From NCBI GenBank assembly GCA_963457665.1, contig OY735224.1, positions 49,950,811 through 50,014,810 on the forward strand: a stretch of DNA of 64,000 nt. The letters run 5' to 3'. Shown here piece by piece: positions 46,955-59,410 of the stretch (position 1 is the stretch's first letter; each line of letters starts with the position of its first letter). The notes under the pieces were generated by a model. That model saw only the letters and a list, made by a program, of their open reading frames with translations. It searched no databases and had not been told where the DNA came from. Made by a program: the position numbers and the translations under genes. Source of the DNA: Thysanoteuthis rhombus. Lineage: Eukaryota > Mollusca > Cephalopoda > Oegopsida > Thysanoteuthidae.

Positions 46955-47485
46955 TCAAAGACTCTCAATGTACAAATCTTGGTGGCAAAGATAAACCAAT
47001 ATAGAATACATAGCCAGCATACATATAATTTCAGAAATCACGACATATATAGTAGCTGCAATGGCCAAAACTATACCTAATGTCAATGTAATGACAATCA
47101 AAAATGCCAAGGCAATAAGTAGAAGGCGATGCTTTAGCTTCATCCTCTGGTTCACTGCAGAAGTATTGCTAGGCAATATTGGTCGAGGAAGATGAACCTG
47201 ATTAGCTGCCGCTATGGTAGGTGTTGAAGCTTCTTCAATCCTAGGTTATAGTTGACCGAAGTTCACCCGGTAAGTAGGAGCCTCTACCATTGGTAGAGCA
47301 GTACCAACGGATGTTGAGGCTCCCTCTATGCCTGGCAACGGTCTCTCAATATCCAGCGTGCACATTGGAGGACTCATAGCGATGGGTTGGTCCTCACCCA
47401 CCTCTATGATAAAGGGGGTAATGGCCACTTCGATTGTCTCTGATGCTGCGGATGGTTCGGTTGGCTGGCTTCTTTTGTTGCTCAT
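46955..47485 (-). pseudogene. Small membrane-protein family, copy 6
   Basis: Starts MSNKRSQPTEPSAAS and is open except for one TAA near 47,246, where a Ser codon of the LSPRIEEAS motif (TCA) became a stop. The C-terminal part is intact: basic RMKLKHR, then two hydrophobic stretches and LCHQDLYIESL. A single substitution separates this copy from an open reading frame. Confidence 0.82.
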
Positions 47486-47799
47486 GTTGGACTGTTTTTC
47501 ATGATATGATATATACGATTAATTTTTGTTAAGCTATTGAATTGTTTTTGAGAGGAGAAAAACTGGGATTGATGCAATTTTAACAGTAAATGAAAGCAAT
47601 CTTTATAGTATTGTTGATAAAACAAGAATTTTGCACAGTTTTCTTCCGATACGGCAGAACATTAAAGTGACGTTGAGTTGTCATGGTGATAACGTTTACC
47701 GATCATAAGGAAATAAGCTTGACCATATTTGGAAACGTTTTCATTGATTAAATTTCATAACTATGTCACGATGATGATGATCATCATCATTATCATCAG

Positions 47800-48144
47800 T
47801 CTTTTAGCATCGGTCGTTTGACATAGACATCCCCAGGGTTTGCCACACTTCACTATGATGGGCGTCACGGAGCCAGTAGTTTCTGAACTTGTCTAGCGAG
47901 TCTTTCCATCGAACATTTTTCCGGCCTTGGTTGCATATGCGGTGTCGGGGGATCCATGTTGTGAGTCTTGATCTCCATCGATTGTCTGCCATTCTTGCAA
48001 GATGGCCAGCCCACCGCCATTTGAGATTTTTTATAGATTCTATGATGTGTCTAAGTCTTGTCTTTTCCCGGATATACTGTGCTGTTTTATGGTCTCTCCA
48101 TGTGAGGCCCAGCATTATTCTTTATGTGCACATTGCATGGTTCC
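47800..48144 (-). pseudogene. LINE RT C-terminal fragment, unit 3
   Basis: Minus-strand frame LGLTWRDHKTAQYIREKTR...WRWAGHLARMADNRW... to near the natural end, with a changed end (LGMSMSNDRC). Confidence 0.85.
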
Positions 48145-48188
48145 CACGTCTATGATGAAGGGGGTAATGGCCACTTTTGAGAAAATAT

Positions 48189-48718
48189 TCAAAGCCTCTC
48201 AATGTTCAAATCTTGGTGGCAAAGATAAACCAATATAGAATACAGAGCCAGCATACATATAATTTCAGAAATCACGACATATATAGTAGCTTCAATGGCC
48301 AAAACTATACCTAATGTCAATGTAATGACAATCAAAAATGCCAAGGCAATAAGTAGAAGGCGATGCTTTAGCTTCATCCTCTGGTTCACTGCAGAAGTAT
48401 TGCTAGGCAATATTGGTCGAGGAAGATGAACCTGATTAGCTGTTGCTATGGTAGGTGTTGAAGCTTCCTCAATCCTAGGTGATAGTTGACGGAAGTTCAC
48501 CCAGAGAGAAGGAGCCTCTACCATAGCTAGGACAGTACCAACAGATGTTGATGCTCCCTCTATGCCTGGCAACGGTCTCTCAATATCCAGCGTGCACATT
48601 GGAGGACTCATAGCGATTGGTGGGTCTTCACCAACCTCTATGATGAAGGGGTAATGGCCACTTCGATTGTCTCTGATGCTGCGGATGGTTCAGTTGGCTG
48701 GCTTCTTTTGTTGCTCAT
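48189..48718 (-). pseudogene. Small membrane-protein family, copy 5
   Basis: ATG at 48,716-48,718 (MSNKRSQPTEPS). One G is missing from the GGGGG run near 48,645, shifting the frame after VAIT; from MSPPMCTLDIERPLPG on, the frame is open to the TGA at 48,189. The LSPRIEEAS region is intact here. Confidence 0.82.
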
Positions 48719-48998
48719 GTTGGACTGTTTTTCTTGATATGATATATTCAGTTGATTTTTGTTAAGCTATTGAATTGTTTTTGAGAGGAGAAAAACTGGG
48801 ATCGATGCAATTTTAACAGTAAATGAAAGCAATCTTTATACTATTGTCAATAAAACAAGAATTTTGCACAGTTTTCTTCCGATACGGCAGAACATTAAGA
48901 TGACGTTAAGTTGTCATGGTGAGAACGTTTACCGATCATATGGAAATAAGCTTGACCATATTTGGAAACGTTTTCATGGATTAAATTTCATAGCTATG

Positions 48999-49315
48999 TC
49001 ATGATGATGATCATCATCATTATCATCAGTTTTTTACCATCAGTCGTTTGACATAGACCTTCCCAAGGATTTGCCACACTTCTCTATGATGGGCGTCACG
49101 GAGCCAGTAGTTCCTGAAATTGATCGATGCAATTTTAACAGTAAATGAAAGCAATCTTTCTACTATTGTCGATAAAACAAGAATTTTGCATAGTTTTCTT
49201 CCGATACGGCAGAACACTAAGATGACGTTGAGTTGTCATGGTGAGAACGTTTACCGATCATATGGAAATAAGCTTGACCATATTTGGAAACGTTTTCATT
49301 GATTAAATTTCATAG
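48999..49315 (-). repeat. Collapsed composite unit
   Basis: The (ATG)n run and ~90 bp of LINE end join directly at about 49,122 (CCTGAAATTG then ATCGATGCAATTT) to the upstream block of the small ORF. The small ORF itself is absent. Confidence 0.8.
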
Positions 49316-49352
49316 CTATGTCATGATGATGATGATCATCATCATTATCATC

Positions 49353-49693
49353 AGTCTTTTAGTATCAGTCGTTTGACATAGACCTTCCCTAGGATTTGCC
49401 ACACTTCTCTCTCCTGGGCGTCACGGAGCCAGTAGTTCCTGAACTTGTCTAGCGCGTCTTTCCATCGAACATTTTTCCGGCCTCGGTTGCATATGTGGTG
49501 TCGGGGGATCCATATTGTGAGTCTTGATCTCCATCAATTGTCTGCCATTCTTGCAGGATGGCCAGCCCACTGCAATTTGAGATTTTTCATAGATACTATG
49601 ATGTCTCTAAGTCTTGTCTTTTCCCGGATGTACTGTGTTGTTTTGTGGTCTCTCCATGTGAGGCCCAGCATTATTCTTTCATGTGCACGTTGC
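49353..49693 (-). pseudogene. LINE RT C-terminal fragment, unit 4
   Basis: Same LINE end as the other units. It joins the small ORF at a different point (TTGCAAGATTAACC at about 49,693), so this fusion arose separately. Confidence 0.8.
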
Positions 49694-49990
49694 AAGATTA
49701 ACCCGATTAGCTGCCGCTATGGTAGGTGTTGAAGCTTCCTCAATCCTGGGTGATAGTTGACCGAAGTTCAACCGGTGAGACGGAGCCTCTACCATCGGTT
49801 GAACAGTACCAACGGATGTTGAGGCTGCCTCTTGGCCTGGCAACGGTCTCTCAATATCCAGCGTGCACATCGGAGAACTCATAGCGATGGGTTGGTCCTT
49901 ACCCACCTCTATGATAAAGGGTGTAATGGCCACTTTGACGGTCTCTGATGATGCAGATGGTTCGGTTGGCTGGCTTTTTTTGTTGCTCAT
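49694..49990 (-). pseudogene. Small membrane-protein family, copy 4 (C-terminus missing)
   Basis: Begins MSNKKSQPTEPSASS and is open to IAAANRVNL, where it runs into LINE sequence. The basic region and both hydrophobic segments are lost. Upstream (49,991-50,335) is the full-length conserved block. Confidence 0.82.
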
Positions 49991-50344
49991 GTTGGACCGT
50001 TTTTCTTGATATGATATATTCAGTTGATTTTTGTTAACTGCTATTGAATTTGTTTTGAGAAGACAAAAACTGGGTTCAATGCAATTTTAACAGTAAATGA
50101 AAGCAATCTTTATACTATTGTTGATAAAACAAGAATTTTGCACAGTTTTCTTCCGATACGGCAGAACATTAAGATGACATTAAGTTGTCATGGTGATAAC
50201 GTTCACTGATCATATGGAAATAAGCTTGACCATATTTGGAAACGTTTTCATGGATTATATTTCATAGCTACGTATATATTCATTATTTTTTATTAAATAA
50301 AATGTCTGTAAGTGCTTATCAATATCTGAAATACATTATATATA

Positions 50345-51391
50345 TGTGGGGGTTCACCTATGGTGATGGCCTCACAAACTATACTAAACCAGCCGTGGTT
50401 CTGGGTTAGTAAAAGAAGGCAACAAGTTGGAATTTCGTTAAAATGTTATATATAGAATATTGATTATCAATATCTCTGGAGACGGGAAATGCCTATTCGC
50501 AGTTGAAAAGAGAGGAGGCCGATTTTCATCTAAGTCAAACTGACGACTGGTCTCTCATGTCACGAACGGTAGTCTACTGAATGGTAGTAGCGGTTGACGG
50601 TTACTAAGATGGCATCTAACACAAGAGAGACTGGCAGCGATTCTCTTCTCGAAACCCAATTTTACTCTCTTTTCTAGCAGCGGTTGAAGGCGGACGGCTG
50701 ACACGAGAGAGACTGGCAGCGATTCTTTTCTCCAAACCCAATTTTACTCTCTGCCGCTGTTACAAAAATCCCTCCTATTTAAGCCCTTGGTATAAACACT
50801 ATTTCTTTGTAATTGACTTCCTGTCTTTCTTTTTCCTGTTATCTCGATCTTCCCGGAAAACCCCAAATATTGACCCTCATTCATCTTGCGACGCAAGTCT
50901 GTCCAAGATCATAAATTAGTCTCCCCCTCTCTCAAGGACTCCGCAAATAACTTTTCTTTCATAAGCTTTACTCTTTCTCTCAAGACCCCAGACACTAGCC
51001 CTTATCTGGCCTTGTTTTTGAAACCCAGGGAAATGACAGAAGATATTAAATTGAGAAGGCACAGGTGCCCGCACTTGGAAGCATGTAATTCTCACTTCCT
51101 ATAGTATCTTCAAAAAACATATTAAGCCCTTATCTGGTAATCGAATTGGGAAGAAAACCTTCTCCAAAAGCATCTGTCTTTTGCAACCCAGGATTTGACA
51201 GAAGATATTAGATTGAGAAAGTGCAGGTGATTCAACTTCCTATAGTATCTCGAAAAACACATTATCCCTTTTAACACAGATAACTCCTTTTGTAATAACC
51301 ATAGTAATTACTGGTAATAACCATAATAATTTTTGGTAACAGCCATAGTAATTTTCAGGACACGAGGGACTTCTGGCCCCCTAGTGTCACA
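50345..51391 (+). mobile_element. Solo-LTR-like insertion (TG...CA, 1,047 bp), only at the right inner edge
   Basis: It starts TGTGGGGGTTCACC and ends CTAGTGTCACA, so it has the TG...CA ends of LTRs. TATATA occurs on both sides, giving a possible 4-6 bp target duplication that the AT-rich site makes ambiguous. The matching left-arm position (25,977-26,004) has no such sequence. Inside, a TATTTAAG promoter-like box lies at about 50,777. There are two internal duplications: GAGAGACTGGCAGCGATTCT at about 50,621 and 50,705, and a ~140-bp pair at 50,990-51,127 and 51,128-51,265. A triple ATAACCATA-TAATT motif is near the end. No protein is encoded; a 72-codon ORF inside is not credible. Confidence 0.6.
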
Positions 51392-51403
51392 TATATATTT
51401 AGA

Positions 51404-51410
<7 letters not shown>

Positions 51411-51447
<37 letters not shown>

Positions 51448-51490
51448 ACACCATCATCATTCCATGTACTCCAAGATGAACCCTTAACGA

Positions 51491-51522
<32 letters not shown>

Positions 51523-51556
51523 GAATCGCTTTACAACTCCTACAGGTATCAACTTT

Positions 51557-51612
<56 letters not shown>
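51411..51612. repeat. (AT)n, (TC)n, (AT)n cluster at the inner edge of the right arm
   Basis: Counterpart of 25,690-25,977. Confidence 0.95.
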
Positions 51613-51614
<2 letters not shown>

Positions 51615-52114
51615 TAGTAATTACCAAAAACCCACGGATTAACATCACGAAGCCATTGGATGATATTATAATCAAGCAGGCTAAGTGAAAACTCAAACAA
51701 CGACAAGTTTCATCTGACTCTAAAAAAACAAGACCCAACATTCAAGAGATCTGATTCATTGAAGTGAAAAACTTCAAATATGAATACCTAAAGCGTACTG
51801 TACTCTACTGACAGCGCAGACTAACAGTGGAGATTTTACTATCCCAAATTCCTGAGGATTGTTGTTGTGGTTGTTGTGGTACAAAAACAAAGTCAACCCC
51901 AAACTTGGACGGGAGTTCGGCTAGATTGATAAAACTCACAAAAACAAATACAACATCAATTTATTTTATTCATTCGTTTATCATTTGACAGAAAATATTT
52001 TTATTGTTTAATCTGCGTTGACTTAGAAATTGCACTACTACAATGCGAACTGTTCAGTGTTGATTCAATATGTTTATGTTTGGAAATATGGATATTGATA
52101 ATAAACAATATTTC

Positions 52115-52400
52115 TAGGGAGGCTATAACCAGTTGTAAAAGGTAAAGAATTCAGTGGTCGACCACCCATGAGTAAGGATTTCGAGCACATTCTGAGACTT
52201 AGAGAATTGGGCTGGGAAGTCCAACAGTGGTAATCATGAGAGGGTCGCTGGAAATATGTTATGGCTTCAAATATGTCGCATTTTCGTTGAATAAATATGT
52301 TTTTTATTTCACACAGTCCTTCATGTTATTATCAAAGAAATAATTTCATAAACAATTAAAAAATCAGTTGATGCAAATAAATCTGTTTTTTGTTGTTTAA
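52115..52400. repeat. ~300-bp dispersed block, right-arm copy
   Basis: Counterpart of 24,900-25,195; same orientation as 36,745-37,040. Confidence 0.8.
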
Positions 52401-52559
52401 TGTGTCGCATTTTGGTTAAATAGATATATACATATATATATATATCATAAATAAATATATTTTGAAAGAAAAAAAAAACGCATTTTTATTCTTTCTGAAC
52501 TTTCCAATATTTTTCACAAATTCTTTCACAACGATGCATTTTTTTTCTATTCATTCTGA

Positions 52560-53280
52560 TGAAGATCAATGAGGCCTAACTGGTGACTGAAGGCCTGAAA
52601 TTGGATTCCCTGTGATAGAAGCGTACGTTCGGCCGTATGGTGTGTCTGTGTGTCGGATGGGGGTCGGGACTCATCGTTAACTGATGAAACACCGACTTAT
52701 CTTTGATCTCTTGTACGGAAGGGGTTGGGGGTGAAAGGATGAGATAACTTTGGATCGGGGTCGAACTCCAGGGAAAAAGCCTAAAAGTGCATCTCATCTA
52801 TTCTTTATTATTATAAAAATGTGGAGGGGGAGATTCATAGTTGAAATTTGTCGAAATATTCACTTCTAAATCATTGTACGATGTTTATTAAGCATTGAGT
52901 ATTGTAGATTAGTTTAGTAGTTCAATATCTAATAATAATAATGATAATGAACTGTCATTGGGAAGTGGTTTTTTAATAAAATAATAGTTTCATTTATCCA
53001 AATCATACTATTGAAATATTATTGTGATAAAGTAAATATTAACGATAGTTCTCTTTTAAAAGTCCCAATAAAGTAATGATTAAAAAAAGAAAAGAATCGA
53101 TAATGGTATCATCATTATCTTTCTGAATATGTGTGGTTCGTCTCTCCATGTTGTATTCTGCCGGACTCCCTCGGTAGCGCATGTTTCCTCTGGTGATCCC
53201 TAATGTGGATCATAATGTGTGTTTGATGTGTACCATTGCTGCAACATATCCTGCCCATTGCTATTTTTGTTTGTATTAGA
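52560..53280 (-). repeat. LINE end plus tail block, right-arm copy B
   Basis: Counterpart of 24,045-24,740: tail block 52,560-53,010 and LINE fragment 53,115-53,280. Confidence 0.7.
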
Positions 53281-53455
53281 ATATCAATAGTTGATAATAT
53301 TCGCTCTGGAGCTAACAAGGCTCCGTTTATACCTTTTCAGGCTTGCTTTTTTACACATGGAAAATTCAATTATATATCATTTCTACGTTCGGAACAATTG
53401 TTAAAAACCTTGTAAATATTCATCTTCAAAGTTAAATAGGCTCCTTGTATAATTT

Positions 53456-53530
53456 CCATCGAACCTCTTAGCAACAAATGGCTTCTTCTACGTAGCCACA
53501 CACTTACCATTAGGCTAAACAGCCCGCTGG
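53456..53530 (-). repeat. tRNA-like SINE head, right-arm copy
   Basis: Counterpart of 23,783-23,862, minus strand. Confidence 0.6.
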
Positions 53531-53691
53531 TTAGGCAAAGGCTAAATAACTGCTTTCAAACCGAATTCTTATCTGGTTTCTATTTTTCGATTTTTCATTT
53601 CACTCATTATTCGTTCCTCTTTCGGATTTTCTTACGGGAATGAACTGGGAAATCAATTGGAAACAACTTGTTTTTATCTATTATCAAGTTG

Positions 53692-54195
53692 AATTTTGTT
53701 TTCGAAGTATACGCTTCTAAATCATTGTACAATGATTATAAAGGATTGTTAAAAAAAAAGAAAGAAAATTGCTTGTGAATTTTATTTGAGTATTGTTAGA
53801 TAGTTTAGTAATTCAATATCTAATAAATACCAAAGAGTCATTGGGAAGTGATTTTTGATGAAATGATATTTTCATTTCTCTTATTGTCCGTGGTTGGATG
53901 AAAACATTACTCCCTGGATTCGCTACTCCTGTCTATCATTGGTGTGGCAAAGTCAATAGTTTCTGAATTTCTCTAGTTCGTCACTTCATCTTCTATTCTG
54001 CCAGCCTCCTTCGGTTGTGTATGTGATCTCTGGAGATCCATGGGGTAAATCGTGATGTCCATCGGGAGTGTGCCATTCTTGCAATATGACAAGCCCATTG
54101 CCATTTAGATTTCCACTGAAAATTTCTGAAGAAACTTTAAAAACATTGGTTTCCAAGCTGAAGAGCTCTGTTTAGACCATTTTAGGCCTGGCTCA
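53692..54195 (-). pseudogene. LINE RT fragment, right-arm copy A, with truncated tail block
   Basis: Counterpart of 21,910-22,411. The tail block (53,692-53,880) is cut by the ~1.2-kb deletion; the LINE fragment lies at 53,885-54,110, followed by the ~105-bp monomer. Confidence 0.68.
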
Positions 54196-54429
54196 ATTCT
54201 GCCAAGAGGTGTCAGAAAAGTTACAACGGGGATAATTAGCTTGTGGCGGCCAAGTGTTCGTAACGACGTCGATTTTTGATCCTTCGATGTCGGCTCCTCT
54301 TATCATTGCAAAGCAGAATTCACCAAGCGTTGGATTGTTCACCCACAGACAGGAACATGAGTTAGCTTTACGTTTTTGTGAGACAGGTTAGTTTTATCCC
54401 TGTGATCAACACTAGGTTTAATTTCCCTG

Positions 54430-55015
54430 GCTTTCAATTTTACTCCGAGAAACCATTGTGAATATCAGTCTTAAAGGCTTCCTGGAAACAGAATAAAGTC
54501 TCACAGATGTTTTTTAGGCTCAATTTCACTGGCTTCCTCCCGAAAACAAAAAGAATATCGGAGAGACCATTGTGAATATCAGTCTTAAAGGCTTCCTGGA
54601 AACGAAATAAAGTCTCACAGACTATTTTCAGGTTCAATTTCACTGGATTCTTCCCGAAAACGAAAAGAGTCTCGAAGAGACCATTATGAATATCAGTCTT
54701 AAAGGCTTCCTGGAAACGAAATAATGTCTCATAGACTATTTACAGGTTCAATTTCACTTGCTTCCTCCCGGAAATGAAAAGAGTCTTGAAGAGACCATTG
54801 TGAATATCAGTCTTAAAGTCTTCCTGGAAACAAAATAAAGTCTCACAGACTATTTTCAGGTTCAATTTCACTGGCTTCCTTCCGAAAACGAAAAGAGTCT
54901 TGAAGAGACCATCGTGAATATCAGTGTCACAGGTTCCCCAAAACGAAATAAAGTCTCACGGACTATTCGTTCAATTCCATTGGCTTCCCCCCAAAGACGA
55001 AAAAGTTAATGACGA
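54430..55015 (+). repeat. 114-bp minisatellite, five units, right arm
   Basis: Counterpart of 21,080-21,657. It lies 3' of the small ORF copy at 55,264-55,785. Confidence 0.9.
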
Positions 55016-55263
55016 GACCATTGTCATTTTTAATCTGACAGGTTTCCTGTAAACGCAATAAACTCCCACGGAATAATGCCAGGTTCAATACGGCAGGCTT
55101 CTCGAAAACATGATCCTAATTTCAAAGGCAAAAAAGAGACATATATAATAGACATCATTGACAATTCCATTTTTATCACAACATTGACACGCTCAGAAAA
55201 ACAAACATCCGTATTTTCAAGTCAAGATTCACAATTTTCAGAAAAAAACTCAAGCACTCCCTC

Positions 55264-55785
55264 AGTTCAATGATGGAGTGAAAGATAAGCCAACACACCA
55301 ATACATAGCTATCAACTTATAATGCCACTAATCAGGGCATATGGAGTAGCTGTAATGGCCAAAATTATAGTGAATGCAAATGTAATGGCAAACACCAACG
55401 CCAAGAAAAGTTGAAGATTGAACACCTTTCGTTTCATCCTACAATTTTTGTCCACGGCTGAAACATTGCCAGGTAATATTGGTCCAGGAAGATGAACCTG
55501 ATTAGCTTCCGCTATAGTAGGTGTTGAGGCTTCCTCAATCCTGGGTGATTGTTGACCGATGTTCACCAGATGAGACAGAGCCTCTACCATCGGTACGACA
55601 GTACCAACGGATGTTGAGGCTCCCTCTACGCCTGGCAACGGTCTCTCAATATCTAGCGTGCACGTTAGAGGATTCATAGCGATCGGTGGGTCCTTACCCA
55701 CCTCTATGATGAAGGGGGTAATGGCCACTTCGACTGTTTTTGATGCTGCAGATGGTTCAGTTGGCTGGCTTGTTTTGTTGCCCAT
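55264..55785 (-). pseudogene. Small two-TM membrane-protein family, right-arm copy
   Basis: Counterpart of copy 2. It starts MGNKTSQPTEPSAAS and keeps the frame through the basic stretch and the first hydrophobic segment (LFLALVFAITFAFTIILAI), then a two-base loss at about 55,313 (ATTATAAGTTGATAG) gives a TGA after GIIS, removing the second hydrophobic segment. The result is a 157-residue product that could still be a single-pass membrane protein, so it is less damaged than its left-arm partner. Confidence 0.65.
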
Positions 55786-55802
55786 GTTGGACTGTTTTTC
55801 TT

Positions 55803-55820
55803 GTATGTGTGTGTGTGTGT

Positions 55821-55852
<32 letters not shown>

Positions 55853-55878
55853 TTGAATATGTGTGTGCGTGTGTGCTT
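55803..55878. repeat. (GT)n microsatellite, right arm
   Basis: Counterpart of 20,237-20,295, longer here. Confidence 0.95.
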
Positions 55879-56448
55879 TAGAAACAGTCAACGAAAACTG
55901 TCAACAGTTGTAGTGAGCCAAATTCAGACGATTGGTTGAGAGAGTGCCCGACATGGCTTGTTCAATGTTCTGCCAAAGACCCCTCTCAAAAGACGCGAAG
56001 AATGGACAGGGTTGGCAGTTGTGAATGTGACTCTCAAACAATAGAGAAGCTCACTTCATGGTGTCACACTGCCGACCAGGGCAACCCAGCGGGGAGGGTC
56101 TGTTCATGCTCGCAAAGTTAGGTCCGCTCTCTTCAGGAATATTCGAATACACCAAAAAAAAAAAAACAAAAAAAAACAGAAAAACAGGTCTGCTTTTGCT
56201 GTCCCATTCTGTATTTGAAACTGTGATATCTATAATCTCATGTTCGGCGAAGATTCCACTGCAAAGGAAGGAAAGGGTTAACGCTGTGGAGAACAACTTC
56301 AACTTGGCCAATGGTTTGCAGTTTCAAATTCGACGGTAGCATTTTAAAGATGTTTAATAGTTCTAAAAGCTTCTTACGAACTCAACCGACCAGTGAAGAG
56401 AGATACTCTCCTCTTCCCAGCATTACTCCAGCTATTTACAATCAACTT
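55879..56448. other. Right-arm sequence, counterpart of 19,660-20,236
   Basis: Includes the 61-codon Cys-rich ORF (55,936-56,121, plus). No gene is supported. Confidence 0.4.
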
Positions 56449-56460
56449 ATGGGAGTATTC
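56449..56460. other. Empty LINE target site
   Basis: ATGGGAGTATTC occurs once and is flanked on both sides by sequence matching the outer sides of the left-arm LINE. Confidence 0.92.
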
Positions 56461-56824
56461 ATTACACAACTATGCACCAGTCTTCTTTAAAATCATATAT
56501 TCATACAAGGCTTACTTCTTTCTTTCACACTAAGCCCCGCCTCCTTTTTTTTTTACACCCGAGGGAAAATCCAGAATTCGGGTAAACTGAAAATTTGGTT
56601 TCAAAGAATTTTTCTGACAATATTACTTCTTTCAAAATGAACTAAAAAGTAATTCAAATTACAGAATAAAATCTTGAGTAAATATGTTACTCCGTTCAAA
56701 GCAATCCTACTTTCATCAAATAAAATCTTGCCGAAAGAGTTTTGTTAGCATAGAGAGATAAGTGTACCAAATTATTTTTAAACCATTTCAAGTTTTGCTT
56801 TGCACAATCAGTCAGTGTGCATAT

Positions 56825-57000
56825 ACTTCACAAATTGCACAAATCTGCACACATTTCGTAAATTTTCACAGATTGCACAAATTTTCACAAATTGCAGAAA
56901 TTGGCACGAATTGCAGGATATGAGGCTTTAGCACAAATATGCACAAATTGCACGAATTTGCACAAATTTCACGAATTTGCACAAATTTCATAACGCAGGT
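56825..57000. repeat. Short ~11-bp tandem repeat, right arm
   Basis: Counterpart of 18,185-18,350; an expanded TTTGCACAAATTTCACGAAT type is seen at the end. Confidence 0.75.
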
Positions 57001-57263
57001 TTGTCTGACTAATGAATGTTTGAAGAAACCTAAATTTCACTCCTCTCTTCTAATCATTGCCTTGTTATCAGAAACTGTAAACGAAAACTGTCACCAAAAC
57101 TATCAGCATAAGTTTCTTCAGTTTTTAATCCGGTCTGGCTGACTAGTTGGCTTTCCATGTAAGAATCATCCGTCTAGGCTCCGACGCTGGAACTAGAGGG
57201 CTGAAAATTAAACCATTACTTTTTAGTATGTCTACAAAAAAAGATTTTTCTCATTTTGGAAAG

Positions 57264-57464
57264 TTACCCCTCAAAATAGGTTTCAGTGAGGATGGGTCTC
57301 AATTTATTATGTAAGTTTATGCTAAATTGTTGCCTTAGATTGTGCCCGGTTGTGTCCATCCTTGTTTTTAGAAAATCTAGACTTTTACTGATCCAGCAAA
57401 ATGTGATAGAATTATCTTGTTTATCTACGTTTTTTCCAAATTTCAATTGATCATCCCCAAACAC
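57264..57464 (-). CDS. Small unrecognised ORF (66 aa), right arm
   Basis: Counterpart of 17,714-17,914, encoding the same protein. No known domain. Confidence 0.25.
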   Translation of the reverse strand: MFGDDQLKFGKNVDKQDNSITFCWISKSLDFLKTRMDTTGHNLRQQFSINLHNKLRPILTETYFEG

Positions 57465-57857
57465 TGCATGCTGACAAAAGCAGTAGTTGGGTGACAGTTT
57501 CTATTGAGAGACTAACCAGCCCTGTCTTTCATTATTTTTTATATATCTATGAGATAAAGTATTGTAAACGATAATTGACAATTTTGACACAATTTTTTTT
57601 TCATCCCAGAATATCTCTTATGTGAAGGTGTTTGTAAGATTTATAGTACAACAAGCGTGGGTATATGTAATAATGCATTTAGTAGATTGTCATTCTTAGA
57701 AAGTGCTCAATACCATCAGCAGAGCGGTTATAAAATAAGTAAAGATTTCCCAATGGTTCATTACTGATTGTACATACTGTTCTACCTGAAAGTCTTTGTC
57801 AAGCAAAACAGAGGGTACAATCTGTAATAAACTATCGAAAAATTCTTTACTCATTAT

Positions 57858-58413
<556 letters not shown>

Positions 58414-58499
58414 GGTAATGCAAAGGTCAAATAACTGCTTTCAACTCAAATTCTCATCTCGTTTATTCTCTTCTTAGTTATTTGGCCTTGCAATCCCAA

Positions 58500-58710
58500 T
58501 GGCTGTTTAGCACGATCAGTGCATCAGTATGCTGAAAAAGCCACCATATCGGTCGCAGGTTCGATTCCTGTAGCAGCACCATTCTCTTCAATTGTTTATT
58601 CTATTTACGTTGTTTAAATTGAGACTTATATTAACCGTGTAACAAGTTTCTATATAATATAACGCGATTTATGACTCCCTCTGTCGGACCAAGTATGTCC
58701 GTTTCTAGAA
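58500..58710 (+). repeat. tRNA-derived SINE (type 1), right-arm counterpart of copy 2
   Basis: Plus-strand SINE. Head 58,500-58,581 with GGTTCGATTCC; body to TCCGTTTCTAGA. Confidence 0.78.
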
Positions 58711-59289
58711 TACATATATGTATACATATGTCCCCTTCCTTGAACGTAGTTATCTGCTGAATTTTAATCTGAAATGTATTATTATATAAGATATTTTGTT
58801 TGTTTGTTGCTTTCCTGTCACGCTCAAACAGATGCAAAAAGGGACTGGAATACTGCGAATACACCGATACAAAATGGCTGCTGCTCTTTCCCAGCAGCAA
58901 CCTATTTTGCGTCTGTATGTGCACCTTCGCCGGTATTAAGTGGGTGACTGCTGTTGGAATCAATTTACTACCATTGCTGTAGAATCAATTCAGCTATTTT
59001 CTTGGTTTGCACCCCCCCCCCAAAAAAAAACAGAAATATTAATCGTGTAATAAAACAAATAATATGTTCATGATTTATCCACGCGTAATAATATCGTCGT
59101 TTATGATGGGTATTATACTTGTTCACCATGTGATGTTCGATCTATGTGATTAGTATTCACCACTGAATCAAGAGCAAAGAGGGAGATCATGTTTAAAAAT
59201 ATACATGGTGAATATATATATCATGATCTCCGTGGTCCCCAGAGACAAAATCCGACTTTTCTACCCATCTGGAGATTAATGTTAAGGTA

Positions 59290-59410
59290 TCGTAGAAACA
59301 GTTAGAAAACTAAAATGGCAATGGGCTGGATATGTTGCAAAAGCAACATAATGATCTTTACGGAGACGTGACTTGAAACCACACGACGACCCATGTCAGT
59401 CTGATCGAAC
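59290..59410 (+). pseudogene. Short LINE RT fragment, right arm
   Basis: Counterpart of 15,765-15,870. Plus strand reads AAAATGGCAATGGGCTGG, the KWAWAG-type codons of the LINE end. Confidence 0.6.

Larger units (their letters stand above)
45306..49352 (-). repeat. Tandem array of ~1.23-kb composite units
   Basis: Units begin at about 45,306, 46,546, 47,768, 48,999 and 49,316. Each has, in plus-strand order, an (ATG/ATC)n run, a ~340-bp LINE 3' end (reverse), a 33-bp piece of the small ORF, a complete reversed small ORF and ~280 bp of its upstream block. The unit at 48,999-49,315 lost most of its content and joins LINE sequence to the upstream block at about 49,122. The repeated fusion points show amplification of one rearranged unit. 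Confidence 0.88.

Noticed and set aside
50886..51104. 72-codon ORF inside the solo-LTR-like element
   Set aside because: No family resemblance; lies across an internal duplication of the LTR.
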